From NCBI GenBank assembly GCA_014871385.1, contig CM026423.1, positions 21,632,049 through 21,696,048 on the forward strand: a stretch of DNA of 64,000 nucleotides. The letters run 5' to 3'. Under the pieces are notes generated by a model that did no database searches, was not told where the DNA came from, and worked only from the letters and a program-made list of their open reading frames with translations. A program made the position numbers and the translations under genes. This DNA is from Ceratodon purpureus. Lineage: Eukaryota; Streptophyta; Bryopsida; Pseudoditrichales; Ditrichaceae. Below, one piece after another: positions 49,237-62,200 of this stretch (positions are counted from its first letter, which is position 1; each line of letters starts with the position of its first letter).

Positions 49237-52010
49237 CAATAGCAGGCACGTCTTTGTTGCGCCGCCAGGAACATCACAATTTATTTTTTCAAACAGACAC
49301 TCATGATACTTCAAATTACAATAAACAAGAAACATTTCCTAGGGTGGGTCAAGTCTCAAGTATTGAGAGAAATATTTCAAATACGTGAATAAGGGCCGTG
49401 GGTTAAGAATTCCTGCCCAACACATGGTTATTGGAGGCAAAGGATTAAATGCCAAATAAGAGAGGGAAGCTTGTATGTGAGCGGTGAGCGGAGAGCGAAG
49501 AGCGGAGAGCAGAGAATTTCTGCTCTGAGAGCAGAAATTGGAGAGCAGATTCTAAAAATAGTTAATTTTTTTTCTAAAATTAGAATCTATGTTTAGATTA
49601 TTCGAATCTTTTTAGAATATTCCTAATTTTAGTTAAAAAATGGTCCTATGTCCGTGGGTTGAAGTCTGATTTTATCAGTTTTGATCTCCATTTTTCTTGC
49701 AAGTACGCAATATTTTATGTATTACACGAATAGATGGATGAAGATTATTGTGTATAGTAGATAGTATTTGATCCATTTCTAATAAGAAATTATGTTGGAC
49801 ATTGGTTTAGTGGTGTTGTAGGGGCAATTTAACCCCTAAAGTTCTTTGACTATATTTCACTAAAAACTCTCAAAACTGCCATTTCTAATGTAGAAAGAAT
49901 GAATGACTAAAAAATCATTAGTTTTCAATTCTAACTATAAGATCTTTAATAAGATTATTGTTGTAGATAGGACAAAAAAAATCATCTGAATTGACCCTAG
50001 AGATTAGATGATCATAACAATTGAAATCCAAAAACAAACTTTCTTAGCTTGACTTTTAATTAGGTTGACTCACTCTAACTTTTTTTCTTAGGCTTCTTAC
50101 ATTGTGGATTTTAGGGTTTTCATGCTTGACAAAGACTTCTAAGATAGCTAATTGTACCAAAATAAATTACAGACAGAAGACAAGTGTAGCATGCAGAAAA
50201 CAATATTTTTTATAAAGTTGAATACATAAGAATGTCAAATTCATATAATTTCTTTCCTAGAGATTCCATTACTTTATAAAGTCCCAATCTAAACTGTCAA
50301 AATGAAGATTAATATTCATCATTTTAGTGAAAAAAAGAATAAACCTAAGAAAACAAAGTTTCTAACTTTTATAAAAGAAAGAAACAGTTTTATTGGTGCA
50401 TTGTTTGAAACAGTGAAAAAACTTTGATCTTTTGCGGAATGAACATTGTACTAAAAGTAATTCTCTTTTGGAAAACCTCAAAGATGACAACATTGAATAT
50501 TTATAGAAAAAGTCTGAAAGGTAACATATGTATTTAGCACAACTCCCTGAATTGCCTACACAACACAAAATTCCACTTCAAGTACCATTATTATTTTTTT
50601 TTCGTGTCCAATTTTTTAAAGAAAATAGATTCCTTCAAAACATTTGTTAGGAAAAAAATTCTCAGAATTTTTTTAAAAATCGTATCTAAATTTGACATCA
50701 CAAGTACTTGCCTAAACTTTCAAAAAGCCAATTTCAACAATTGTCCTTTAAAAGATAACAAGTTAGATGGATATAGATTATAATGCATCGTGATCAATAT
50801 TCTTATTGCTCTCATTGATGATTTTTGTCAAACATTTCATTATTAGAGTACAAAGTTTAGTTCATGACGTGACATAAAAGATGCAAAATCTAGTTCAAAC
50901 ATAGATAATGAAGTTTTTTTGGAAGCGTTATCCTTTCAAATTTATATTTAATACATAAATTTACAAGATAGGTGACACTTCTTTGTGGGACTTTGTGTCA
51001 TTAAAGAAATGTATACTATTACGAATTTATGCAATGACTATGATGGCCTGATGTAACGATAAGTAGAGGTGGAAAATAAAGAGCCAAAGCAAGAGTCAAA
51101 GAAAGTCATAACCACTAATTGAAGAAATTGAAGTCAAGTCGAGTCTGCCTCTTGGCATAGTATGTTGTGCATTTTTGTAGGAGAGATTGAAGAAGTGATT
51201 TCAAAATTTATTTGTAATATGTTGGAAAAGTGTGTGTACTTTGAAATTGCATTTATGTGTTGAGGCTTGGAAGTGAGTTTATGTGTGTATTAACATATAC
51301 ATTACTTAAAATCACTAGATTAGAATTAAAAAATTAAGGTTTCTTAAAGATAGCGTGATGACACACTGATTATCTATTAAAAAAGTGTCTTTGTCTTTGA
51401 AAACATAGGACTGTGACTTTTCAATGGCTGATTAAAGAATTTATAGCTTGATAATTATTTAGCTATATTCTATAATATGGAGACAAAATTGAGTAAAGAA
51501 ACAGATGACAGAGCAGTAATGCAGGCTAAGATAAAGGACATGAAAACTAAGCCAATATGTCAAACCTCATAAGAAACAATCAAAAGTGTTGAGGAGCGTA
51601 TTTTAAGAAAAAAAATACATTTAGACTGTGGAAAAGACACAAGGAAATGAGCAAGAGAAACAAGCAAAGCCAAAAACCACGTGTGTATAGTCAACATCTA
51701 AAAGCTCATGAGGATGTTTCTGTGGATCTTAAGATTGCAAAGTGATTACATGATAAATATATTGGTCAACAACATATAGAAAAAATCAATCAAAATATAA
51801 TCGATGATGATAATCTATTATATCTATTGCTAGATAAGCATCTCATCTAATGGAGCTGTCATAAAGAGTGAGGTGCTTTGTCAAATGTCAGAGTTTCTAT
51901 TTCAATACAGTGGTCAATGGATCAAAATGCATTGTTCAAGGCCTCAATGACTAACTTCAACTGCAAGCAATCTAGTGTAGAATTGCACCTTCCAAAATGT
52001 TAGGGTGATT
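49237..52010. other. AT-rich intergenic region, no gene seen
   Basis: No coding-like ORF on either strand. Contains the perfect hairpin at 49515-49539 and an isolated piggyBac-end-like TTAACCCCTAAA at 49829-49840. It separates the piggyBac element from CACTA element 2. Confidence 0.6.
49515..49539. repeat. Perfect inverted repeat, 12-bp arms
   Basis: AATTTCTGCTCT, one G, then its exact reverse complement. It sits in a short run of GAGCGGAGAGC-like repeats from 49480 to 49550. No function is evident. Confidence 0.85.
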
Positions 52011-52166
52011 CACTACCGGGTGAACAGTGTCCTTTTTTGCAGATAAATTAACAGATGTGTTACAGAATGCTGTTAGTTAGGACGCGTCGAACCATGTGTT
52101 GATCCAGTGGGGCTCCAATAGATTTTCCGTCAGTTTTTTGTTGATTTTCTGTTAAAAAAACCGCAG

Positions 52167-52264
52167 CCACGTCATGGCTCCACGTCACACTCCACATCAG
52201 CAGGAGTCCATGTCACAGCCCACATCAGCGTCCCCGTCATTATCTACGTCAGCACTCCACATCA
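52167..52264. promoter_or_regulatory. Subterminal repeat cluster of CACTA element 2
   Basis: Eight copies of an 8-bp motif, CCACRTCA with small variants, in 98 bases: starts at 52167, 52180, 52192, 52208, 52220, 52232, 52244 and 52257. All are in the same orientation. CACTA elements carry such arrays next to their ends as binding sites for the TnpA-type protein. That this element's own protein binds them is inference. Confidence 0.75.
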
Positions 52265-52577
52265 GATTTCCCCGCCAAAGCGAATCGAACTCCCGCGGCT
52301 TCTTCAAGATTTCCGGGCCCTCACAAGTGATGCCAGGTGCGTAGTCGACATCGACGATTGCAGACGACATGGTCGACTGCGATGCACAACGGACGAAACG
52401 TTTTGTTATCTGTGATCCCCACGATTCTGGGCAACACCGCCGTCGATTGTTCTCCGACCTCTCTTTTCTCTGCATGACATGTGTGTTTTGTATGTTTTGA
52501 AACTTCCCATCCTCGGAGACTTGTGAGCCCTCCACGACTGGTCCTGTCCCCAGTAGAATTCTGCTTTGTGGATTCAT

Positions 52578-53037
52578 ATGCGAACGCGTGCAACATCAAC
52601 ATTGGAGGACCGCAATCACTCCGTCGATGCTAATTCGAACTGCGACTACGTGTTTAGTCGCTACTGGGCAATTGATAGCATCGCCATGCGGCGATATCTA
52701 CGCATGTTGGATCATGGGGGTTTCCGTTTGCACTGTATGGGAGACACAGGAGACGTAATAACATTTTTTGAAGCAAATAATAGTGCACATATTGATTTCA
52801 TTAATACGCTAAACCAGTAAGTGCTTGACATTTGTCTTTTTTGGTACATAAGATTCTAATTAGTACACTACGGCATACAGTGTGACTTGCGATTGATCCG
52901 TTGACGTCAGGAGGCACTGTCCAGCTGCAAAGGATTTTGTTTCCACATGCGTTGTCGTACTTCATTGCATTCTATGCATAGATCTCTGTACACTACATCC
53001 CTACATCATATTTGCGGTGTCCTGTGTCTGGGATTAG
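52578..53037 (+). CDS. Small unrecognised protein inside CACTA element 2
   Basis: Two exons, 52578-52816 and 52911-53037, joined across GTAAGT and GACGTCAG in matching phase, give 121 residues. The first part has YWAIDSIAMRRYLRMLDHGGF, the middle A.N...IDFI and RHCPAAKDF, and the C-terminus is strongly hydrophobic (possible membrane segment). I recognise no family. It is convergent with the TnpA-type gene, whose stop is 120 bases away. A loose pattern resemblance to the 221-residue ORF at 19759 is discussed in the findings. Reading exon 2 in another frame would run to 53225 and overlap TnpA on the opposite strand, which I consider less likely. Confidence 0.42.
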
Positions 53038-53157
53038 AAGACAAATTTTCCTATCGTTTTCACACAGCAAATACAACAGACATGGTAATTTCCCGGATGG
53101 AAAGTGATGCTCTTCACTGCCTACGGCCGCTGATGTTGTATGAGCAACATTTGCGAC

Positions 53158-56100
53158 CTATTTCAAACCAGCTCTCGACCTCGTTTTCCGTGTTGAATCT
53201 ACAACAACGGGTTCAGCTTCAGTAGCAGGAGACCTCTGTTCCGCACCAGCGGTATCAGTTCCCCTCTGTAACAACGCCAATAGAATATCAGTCTGTCATC
53301 ATACCTTATTAGACCATTGTGCCTTCTTTTTTCATCACGCGATTCGAAGTTACGCTTAGCAAACCACCGCAGACACATTAGCATCGACACAAATATTTTG
53401 TCAATCGGTTCAAACCCTGCATGTCTGCGGATGCAAATTTGACATTTACCGACGCAAACTCAAAGTAATAAAAATACAGAGGAGAATAAATATAGACCAA
53501 TCGAAACCGTCATAAAAAGTGTAACCAAGTGAGAGTCAAAGTTGTCGAATGAATAAGAGATCAGCGCACCTTGTCCGGATGAGTTTCTTCAATCGCTACC
53601 TCCGTCGAAGAGTCTTTCTGCAGAGCTTCCAGGATTGGACCCTGACCACCGCAAGAATCCTGCGTTTGAACAACCTTCGCCTTCCACATTTGGAGCTCGT
53701 TCCATATTGACTGCACGAACGGGTCCTGCAGTATCACATCTTTCGACAAACGGGGCTCTGAATTCTCTAGGTTCTCAGGAGTTCCTTCTTTGTCTTCTTT
53801 GTCGGTGTATGTCTCATTCTTCCTTAAGGCACTGAGTCATTGGGGAAGCATCCAATTCTAAATTAGTGTTCACAACCTCCGAATCTCAGCATTTTCACTA
53901 GCACATGTCTTATTTCATTTCATTCCACGAGCAGAGTCAGTTCTCCGTATTGTAAGAAAAACTTATACAGAAATAATATAGATGGGAATGAAATTAAAAA
54001 AGTGTACAGCAACAAATAAATTCAGACATCGAGGATGAGGAACTCTTTTCGGGAATACCTGTCTTCCAGCAATTGATGCTCTGGGATCCTTGGAGCCTTT
54101 CGTTTTCTCCCACCCCAGCCCTTGTCACGATTCATTTCTAATGCCATCTCCTCAGGGTCTGGTGAACGGCCTAGCATCTCACTCAATTTCTGCCTAACGC
54201 CAGATACACCAAGAGATCCAGTCCGCCCACCGGAGCCTCTGGAAGCACGTGCGCGTTGAGAGTCCTCTCTCTTCTTCACTGTTGCAGGATCATCTTTGTA
54301 CTTCTTTAATGTGTTCCACATTCTTTCATCGAATGAAAGAGGGCATGGCACTCCACTCTCTATGAGAGCTAGTACAGCGTTTCTTCGTTGGCTTAGCGCC
54401 CTCCCAAGAACACTTCGAAAGAACCCCTTCGACAGCTTCGAGCTGTACTCAAATTTTTCTGCCAATTTTTCCCTTGCCTCTCTGAGTTTCTCCTTCGGGA
54501 ATCTCCTGACGTCCACCACTGAAGGATCCAGTGAGTAACTTATTTTTTTGACTTCCTTTTTCCAATTTTTTAGTCCATTCCCATACACCTCCCCTGTGTC
54601 ACTGTCAACAACTACGAAAAATGGCTTTTTCCCTTCAGACTGCCTTCGGTTGGCTTCTTTCTTCATCGAGTTCTGCTTCCTCCTGTTCTCTCTCCTCCTG
54701 CTTGACTCGGGCAGTGGTTCTCTCCGCATTAAATCTCTCTCCACAAGTGCACCAGCATCTGCCTCACTGGAAAACTCATCCGACGATGACGTACTCGACA
54801 CCTGACTGTATTGTTCTCCGCATCTGCGTTTGTCGAATGAAGATCGTGCACCTCTCCAGGATTTGGAATGGTGACCTCGATCTTCATCTGATTCGGAGGT
54901 GCTAATCAAATACCGTTCACCGCCGTCCCTCCTCGAGTTTCTTCTCCATCCGGACTTGTGAGCACTACGCTTTCTCCCAGAACTATGCCTTGCTCCTCTG
55001 TCCAATTTCTCCTTGTACCAGTCTCTCCGTGAGCGTTCGTCGTCACTGCTATGGAAACTCGCGCTGGTATCCTCGGAACTTGGACTGCTTCTGCGTTGTT
55101 TTTTTCTTCGCCTCTGATCACAGTGTAACTCCTTCGATGGACGCCCTTCAGATATCGGAACGCGTTGTTTTTTTGCTGCTTTTCATGACAGTCTCCGCTC
55201 CGCATCGCTTTCAGAGGCCTGTTCAAGGAATCCACATACTATTATTCCATGTTGTATACTCTAATAAAAAATCAGAGTAACAGAAAAGACTGGAAAAGCA
55301 TCATCTGAAACTACAACACATTTATCCTGTGCTTACAAACTCATGAATCTATTATAAAAACGATATAGAGTAATTTAAGGTGCCATTGGCTTCTGAATTT
55401 ACGGTGCAGTCAGGGAGGAAAAGTGAAACTTTCAGAAGCAAATACTGTAAATAATGTGTTTCGTCAACGACAAAGCAGTCTATGATGCCATTATGCGAAC
55501 TGAGGACTGGAGAAGGAAACAGTACTTTATGCAGACGAGTTCCATGAAACTGAAGAGGTAACAAAACATCATGCATCACTATCGCAGTGTAAACTTCTGG
55601 GTGTCCGCAGCAATAAATGTTTCTCGAGAAAGAAACACTAAAATGGAAAAAAAATAATAAATGGAAATAAACCAAAACTGTTGGATGCCTTACCCATTCT
55701 GGAGATTGCTTCGTTTTCGTTTTTGTTCCTCCATGACCGTCATCGCTCGCTTTACCCTTGTGAGCCCTCTTATCTGAAATAGAAGCTCTGGCCTCATTTG
55801 AAGAGCGCGGCATTTTCTCCAACCTTGTGTCTCCCTTTGAAGGTGGGTCATCCGTTCCTTGTAGCTCATTAGACGCACTTTCATTCAGAGTCCGCTTATC
55901 TGTGAAAGTTCATTGATTTTTCTTATTTAAAACAAATAAAAAACAAAAATGCAAGAAAGAAGAACAAGGCACACTGTTTTCAGAATCACGTTCCGAAATG
56001 ATGGACAGATTCGTGCAACATAGTACGTAACTACTTCGCTAATAAAAAAAAGAATTGATACCCAAGGATGTATCTATCAGTATATGTATATGTTGCACTT

Positions 56101-56642
56101 TAAATTACAAAGTTCGATACAGATGTTTAGGACGACAAATAAATTAAGTATGTTACGATTTTTAGGTGAGACCAGAGTTATAAAGATGAATGAGACCTAC
56201 AAATATCACGTTGTTTTGGGAACTCCTTCACAAAAGCGGAACAAGGACATGGACGTTTACGCTCATGATTTCATACAGGTCCTTTAGTACTGTGTACGCA
56301 AGAAAATAACGAAGTCAATTACTATGCATCTGCTGAATTCATTTGTCCAAATCATGCAGTACCTGTCGAACATGTCGGATCCACGAAGACTTCGTCAATA
56401 TCATCTCCTCTTGCTCCAGAATCACTTCCTCCGTTTTTCTTTCCTTTTTTCATCTTGGAATGCTGAAGGCCGATGTTTGTTTGCCCAGGTACGGATTGTT
56501 TACTTGATTTAGAGGGCGCTGATGTGGATGCCTTAGTTGCACGATTCGCCCTTTCCTCCTCACCTCTAGGAGGTAACTTACTCTTTCTCTGATTAGACCA
56601 CCTCCAAAACGACAACTTCTCATCCTTCTCAGGACCGCCCAT
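53158..56642 (-). CDS. TnpA-type CACTA protein of element 2 (Transposase_24-like)
   Basis: Five exons keep frame: 56642-56363, 55899-55694, 55113-54059, 53831-53570 and 53265-53158, giving about 636 residues. The N-terminal half is charged and disorder-like (DEKLSFWRWSNQRKS, then Arg/Ser-rich stretches). The centre has KLREAREKLAEKFEYSSKLS, a run of helices with RALSQRRNAV, then W.TLKKYKDDP, R.RASRGSGGRTGSLG. This order of helices, W..LKKY and a final GR.GS matches the Transposase_24 type and aligns by eye with the element 1 protein. A shorter C-terminal part (FVQSIWNELQMW) may be a coil. The Tnp1-like C-terminal domain seen in element 1 is not visible. The start of exon 3 is the least certain border, chosen by phase and by an upstream in-frame stop. 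Likely role: binding the CCACRTCA subterminal repeats. Confidence 0.7.
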
Positions 56643-58918
56643 CCACTCCGAACAAGGAAAATGTCTATATTGACGTCAAAGAATTGCAAAAGGGAAATGA
56701 GATGAACAGGGTTTGAAAGAAACGAATTGCGTCTTATGCTATGAAAACCGAAAGTTCAAGAGTACATATCTTCTACTAACATGTGAAGCGAAAGATCGCC
56801 CTCTTGCAGCGAGACCTCCTCCTGCCCACGACAATAGATACAAATTCAAACTTCTTTTTGCTATTAGGATAGAAGTTCACAGCATCTGAAACACATTGAA
56901 TTCATAAATGGGATAAATTAATCTACACAGACAGACATCTGCCTCAGTACAGCAAAGAATTTTTCACAACGACCGCTGGTCACCGTAGATATGAAAAACC
57001 AAAGCAAACTTCGATGGCACACTCGGACATGCGCTTTTGGCGATAGATCATAGAACCTCGAGATGAAGAAAAAATCAATGCTGCGTATATCGCCGCTGCG
57101 TTCCTCTAACGGGTGAAAGATAACCTCCTTCACTCCGGCGACGACGGTACAGAGCCGCCGTTGGAAACTGGGACATGGGAGTGCGATCAACAGTGTCTAC
57201 ACAGAGTCTAGAACCTACCACGTGAGATATTAAGAAAGAGAATGAAAGACGAGCAAAACCCAATACAAAACGGACCTCGCTCCTCTAGTACGAGTACTGC
57301 ATGCGCCTGTAGCAAAGCTACTATGTTTGGTATTACAGACGAGAGATATGTGAAAAACATTCTAATTATGTTTTTCGACTTCGATTCTAACGAGCTTGAA
57401 AGGCTTTCCGCGGGACTCATAGTTCACAACGAGTAAATCACGTGGAAAACAAGAATGCGGCAACGTCCTTTTGGAGACCTGCTTCTACGTGTGACTGTGC
57501 GTGAGGTCTTCAGTATCGCATTGCCCTAAACTGAAACTTGTAATTTTGTTACTTCATCCATCCAGGGCACGCATCATCGACATGGGGGATGGACAAATGT
57601 GGATGTGATCTCCGGGAGTATGTGGAGCGTTAACGAGGCATTCCACTCGCCCGAGGAAATCATGCTTCATTCGGGCCGAGACACAACTCTGTTCGCAAAG
57701 GAGTTTCAGACGCAGTTCAAAACTGACATGTATCTTAAACAGATGCCGTGTCAACGAACTTGCTTGTGCAGTCTTTGGCTTTAGAATCAAACGCCGAAGA
57801 TACTACGTAGCGATTCAATGATGTCTTTCCTGGACCAGGTGAGTTTTGCGTAACTTCTCTTGAAATATGTGAACTTTTCATACTATGATGTTCGTTTCCT
57901 GTCCATTTTGCTTGATTCAAAGTACATTTATGATTACTTCCTCCGTCATTGGCAGAATTGGAGAAGAGTGTAACGTCGCAGCGACTCAAATCGTAATTGT
58001 GAGTACATACTGTAACTCTATTCTCATTTCATCACAGTTCGCAACTGCGGAAGCTGTAGGGCCCCATTCTCTGTACATTCTAGGTATCATAAACAGTTCA
58101 TTAGGGTTACGACCTGACCGAAATGTTTCCACTTCCATGCTGGTTTCGTTGCAGAAAACATGCTGTACATGTCGTTGTAGTCACGTACAGTTCGGTTTAA
58201 TCGTACACCAATCCCCGAGTGCGAAAACCCTTCAATCCTGCTACAGAAACAATGTTCTTGGCGAGATGTCATTTTGTGCTCTCCCGTTTTAGGTTTTTGT
58301 TCCCTTACTGACATAAATCATGGCCGTTTATATATTTTATCTATTTCTGTGTCTTCCAACCGAGTGTGCTCACAATCACTTACTGAAACCCTTCCCCTTG
58401 CACCTTGTGTGTGAACTCCCTGGTGATTCATTGGAATTGTGTGATTCCTTCTTAATTTTCATATTCTTCAGTTGACGTTAACCCTTGCACTTGCTTGTGT
58501 TTTATCCAATATTTGTCAAGTGACAGAGAGAAATATGATACACATTCCCTACTACTCCTGCAACCGAGTCGGAACGCGTGGAAGGAAATACCAATACGTA
58601 ACCTAATTCCAATCAGTTTGGGGAGTTTCGACCTAACAGGTAATCGTGAATGCTCAGTACATAATCATCGCTGTGAGACTTGTACATTTCACTGCTAAAA
58701 TTCAATGCAGTTATGCATGACCAGGTCTTGAGGTGTTACAAATGTTTATGATTATTTCCAGTCATTTGTATAGACACTGTTATTATAGTCGAGCAAGGCA
58801 GCATTGTCGATATTTACACAAACTATGAACAATCATGTATCATTACATGACTGTTGATGCATTCTGTTCACATTTACCTTTATTTTATTGTTAATATTCT
58901 AAATATTCGGAGTAACAT
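56643..58918. promoter_or_regulatory. Divergent spacer of CACTA element 2
   Basis: Lies between the start codons of the divergent TnpA-type and tnp2 genes and should contain both promoters. It is less repetitive than the element 1 spacer. A possible small plus-strand gene lies within it (57242-57784); otherwise no supported ORF. Confidence 0.45.
57242..57784 (+). CDS. Possible small plus-strand gene, exons uncertain
   Basis: Two coding-like pieces are seen. At 57242-57436 is an ATG ORF with GITDERYVKNILIMFFDFDS. At 57567-57784, after a CATCCATCCAG acceptor, is NVDVISGSMWSVNEAFHSPE. A direct splice between them does not keep frame with the obvious donor, so the gene model is open. No family is recognised. 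It could be an upstream part of the tnp2 transcript or noncoding. Confidence 0.25.
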
Positions 58919-59263
58919 ATGCGCATACATGTGGTAAACAGACCACGTGTTTGGACACAGATTGAAGGTCACTTCAACATGCCGACCTCGCAGTTGCAAA
59001 GGGCGTACCACAAAGAACGAGTTATTGCCAAAAAAATGAAGCTTACCGAATACCCGTGTGCATGTTCACATTGTCGAGGGGCACAAGTGCACCATGTAAG
59101 GATAATCGCACAACACCATCGAGAAAACAAAAGAGACCCATACTTGACGAACTCCTTGCTGGTACGTTATCTTTCGCCAAAAAATTTTGCAAGTAGGTTT
59201 ACAGAGTGCTTGTATGGTATGTGGAAAGATGAATGACAGCTAGTTAATGGTGAAAAACCAATA

Positions 59264-59298
<35 letters not shown>

Positions 59299-62200
59299 AA
59301 ATTCATGGCTCTACATGCTTACTGTTTAGAATTTATTTGTGAACTCTGGCTCTAAAGAAATATGTCTGTATCGCACGTACAGAGACTGCCACGCAGGTTG
59401 AGGGTAGAACTCGAAGAGGATGAATACGAAGTGACAGATGACGATTCAGATGACGACGGTTTCGATTACGAACGTATGGTTGAAGACGCATTCGCGAGAG
59501 GAGATGATATACATTGGGAGCAACAACAACAGGATGATGTCGTAGAATCTGATGATGATGAGGTATGTCAAAGTACGGAAGAAATGGAGGCACTGTTTGC
59601 TGAAGGAAGGAAACGCCTGTTCAGAGGTTGTAAATCTAATCGTTTGAAGTTTGTCATTGTGATTTTGACAATGTGTAACCTTTTTGGGGTCCCCTACAGT
59701 TTTCTAGATGAACTGCTGCGTTTTCTGGGAAGTGATGTTCTACCTAGAAACAATCGTTTACCTAAAACGTCCTATGAATGCCGCTCTCTGTTAATGAGAA
59801 TGGGCTTAAAACATGAGGACATACCATGTTGTCCTGATGGTCATATGTTGTTTTGGAAACAAAATAAAAAGTTAGAGAAGTGTACATACCCTGGCTGCGG
59901 AAAAAGCAGGTACATGCCTGGGTCAAGTTCCGTTCTTGCAAAGGTTGTCAGGTATTTCTCCATAGTTAAACGTTTACAAAGGTTATTCCGGTGTCCTGAA
60001 ATTGCTAAATTATTTCAGCATCATAAGGACTACCAGTCGGATACCAGTTTCATGAGGTCAGTAGTGGATAGTCCGATTTGGAGATGGATATCCTCTAGGT
60101 AGGAAGAATTTGCAGCTGACCCAAGGTTTCTTCGACTTGCACTGTGTTTGGACGGAATTAACCCGTTCAACATGCAATCGACCACCCATTCTACTTGGCC
60201 CGTATTGTTGATAACGTATAATCTCCCACCTTGGTTGGTGACCAGAAAATTCTTTGTGTCTTTGGTTCTCCTAATACCTGGACCAAAATCGCCGACATCA
60301 GAAACGATTGATGTGTTTCTGGAGCCTGTCGTGGATGACCTTCTACAACTTTGGAATGGAATAAAATCAGTCGACTGCTCCATTGTTGATGAACCTAGGA
60401 GCTTTAACCTCAGAGCGATACTGATGTGGATAGTTGGAGACTACCCTGCACTTGGACTAATATCAGGCCAGGTAACAAAAGGTTACTCAGGTTGTCTACA
60501 TTGCGGAGAAGAAACATGTGGAGAAAGCTGTCAGCCTGCCATAAACAAGGTGGTTTACCTAGGAGCTAGAAGAAATTTAGATCCAGACCATCCTTGGCGG
60601 AGAGCTCGAAAACCATTCAACAACGAACCAGAGTTGCGACCTGAATCTCATCGCATGACTGGAACAGAGGTTCGACACTACGCAGAGGAACGTCAGAGAT
60701 GGTTACATGATGGAGGAAGACCCAACAGCGATGGAGACCCAGTCAAGAGACATGGTGTGAAGCGACTGAGCAGTCTATACCGATTACCATACTGGGAGGT
60801 AAGTCACTCTCCTCTCACCTTTTAAATTAATCTCAATTCATGCATTATACGTAACTAATAACATCGTCGACACATATTCATTTCACTAGAATTTCTGTCT
60901 AAAAAAATACGCCCAATCAGTTTGAATACCGTAAAAGTTTTAGCAGTGATTTCATGGTCCTTGAACTCTGATCCGAAGAATGATTACATTTTTCTCGTAA
61001 TTTAGTCATTACTTTCATAATTCGTTGTTTGCAAAGTTTGATTTGTATGGTGCTTTGTTACAGGAAATGCCTGTTCGGTACGTGTTAGATGTTATGCACT
61101 GTGAGAAAAATCTTGCAGATAGTTTGTTGCGAATGCTATTTGGGGAGACAGACACACCGTCGGTAAGGATGGACTTAGAAAATCGCCGAATTCGGAAACA
61201 CCTATGGCTCAGACGCAATGGTGACTCAGGCAGGCTTTACATGCCAGATGCACCATATGTGTTGTCTCCTGCTCACAGGCACGTGTTCCTGGAAACCCTA
61301 CGACACTTGAAGATGCCGAAAAAATACTGTAGCAACTTGTACTCAAAGCTCAGTCAAGGAAAATTAAGAGGATTAAAATCACATGATCTACATGTGCTGT
61401 TGCAACAAATATTACCTCTCTGTTTGCGAGGAATTGGGGATTCAAAGGTCGTCGGACTTATCATGCGCATTAGTCGTCTGTTTAGAAAGATATGCGCAAA
61501 AACAGTTGATGCAGACACGGAAGATCAGATGCTGAGGGACGTCACCGAAATCCAGTGTACCATGGAGAAAGAACTTCCTCCAGCGTTTTTTAATATTACT
61601 TATCACCTTCCCCGTCATTTGGTCCAGGATCTATTTCTATGCGGTCCCGTCCACACACGATGGATGTACCCTTTCGAACGATGGCTGAAAGGACTTAAAG
61701 GGAGCGTCAGGAATAGAGCAAAACCCGAAGGGAGCATGGCGAAAGCATACTCCATTGAGGAGGCCTCCGGATTTCTGACAGAATATTTGCGTGAGTACAC
61801 AGGCACTTCCAGGCGAGTATGGGAGAACACTGAAGACTTATCAATGTCAGAGGATGTATTGGAGGGTGAGCCAAAAGAGAGGCCATTGACCGAGAATGAA
61901 AGACATTGGATGCACAGTTTTGTATTAGACAATGCTACACACCTTGAGCCTTGGAGAAGGTGAGTACTCTGGTTCTCCTCATGAAATTTGCATACTCTGT
62001 TTTATATTTCTGTCTGGTTTAAAAATAATATCCGTTCATTAGTTTCACACATTTCAGGAGTGTGTATAAACAAGTGTCACTTCTTGGGTCAGTCATTCTT
62101 TGGCTTGTCACAAGGGCCTTTAGTAGCAATCACGTATTGGCTTAATTTTAAACATTGGCTAAAATTAATTATTCTAGTATTAACCATTGTCAAGCATCAT

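Noticed and set aside
53037..53225. Extension of the small element 2 gene to 53225
   Set aside because: This frame does not fit the exon 1 phase and overlaps the TnpA 3' end on the other strand.
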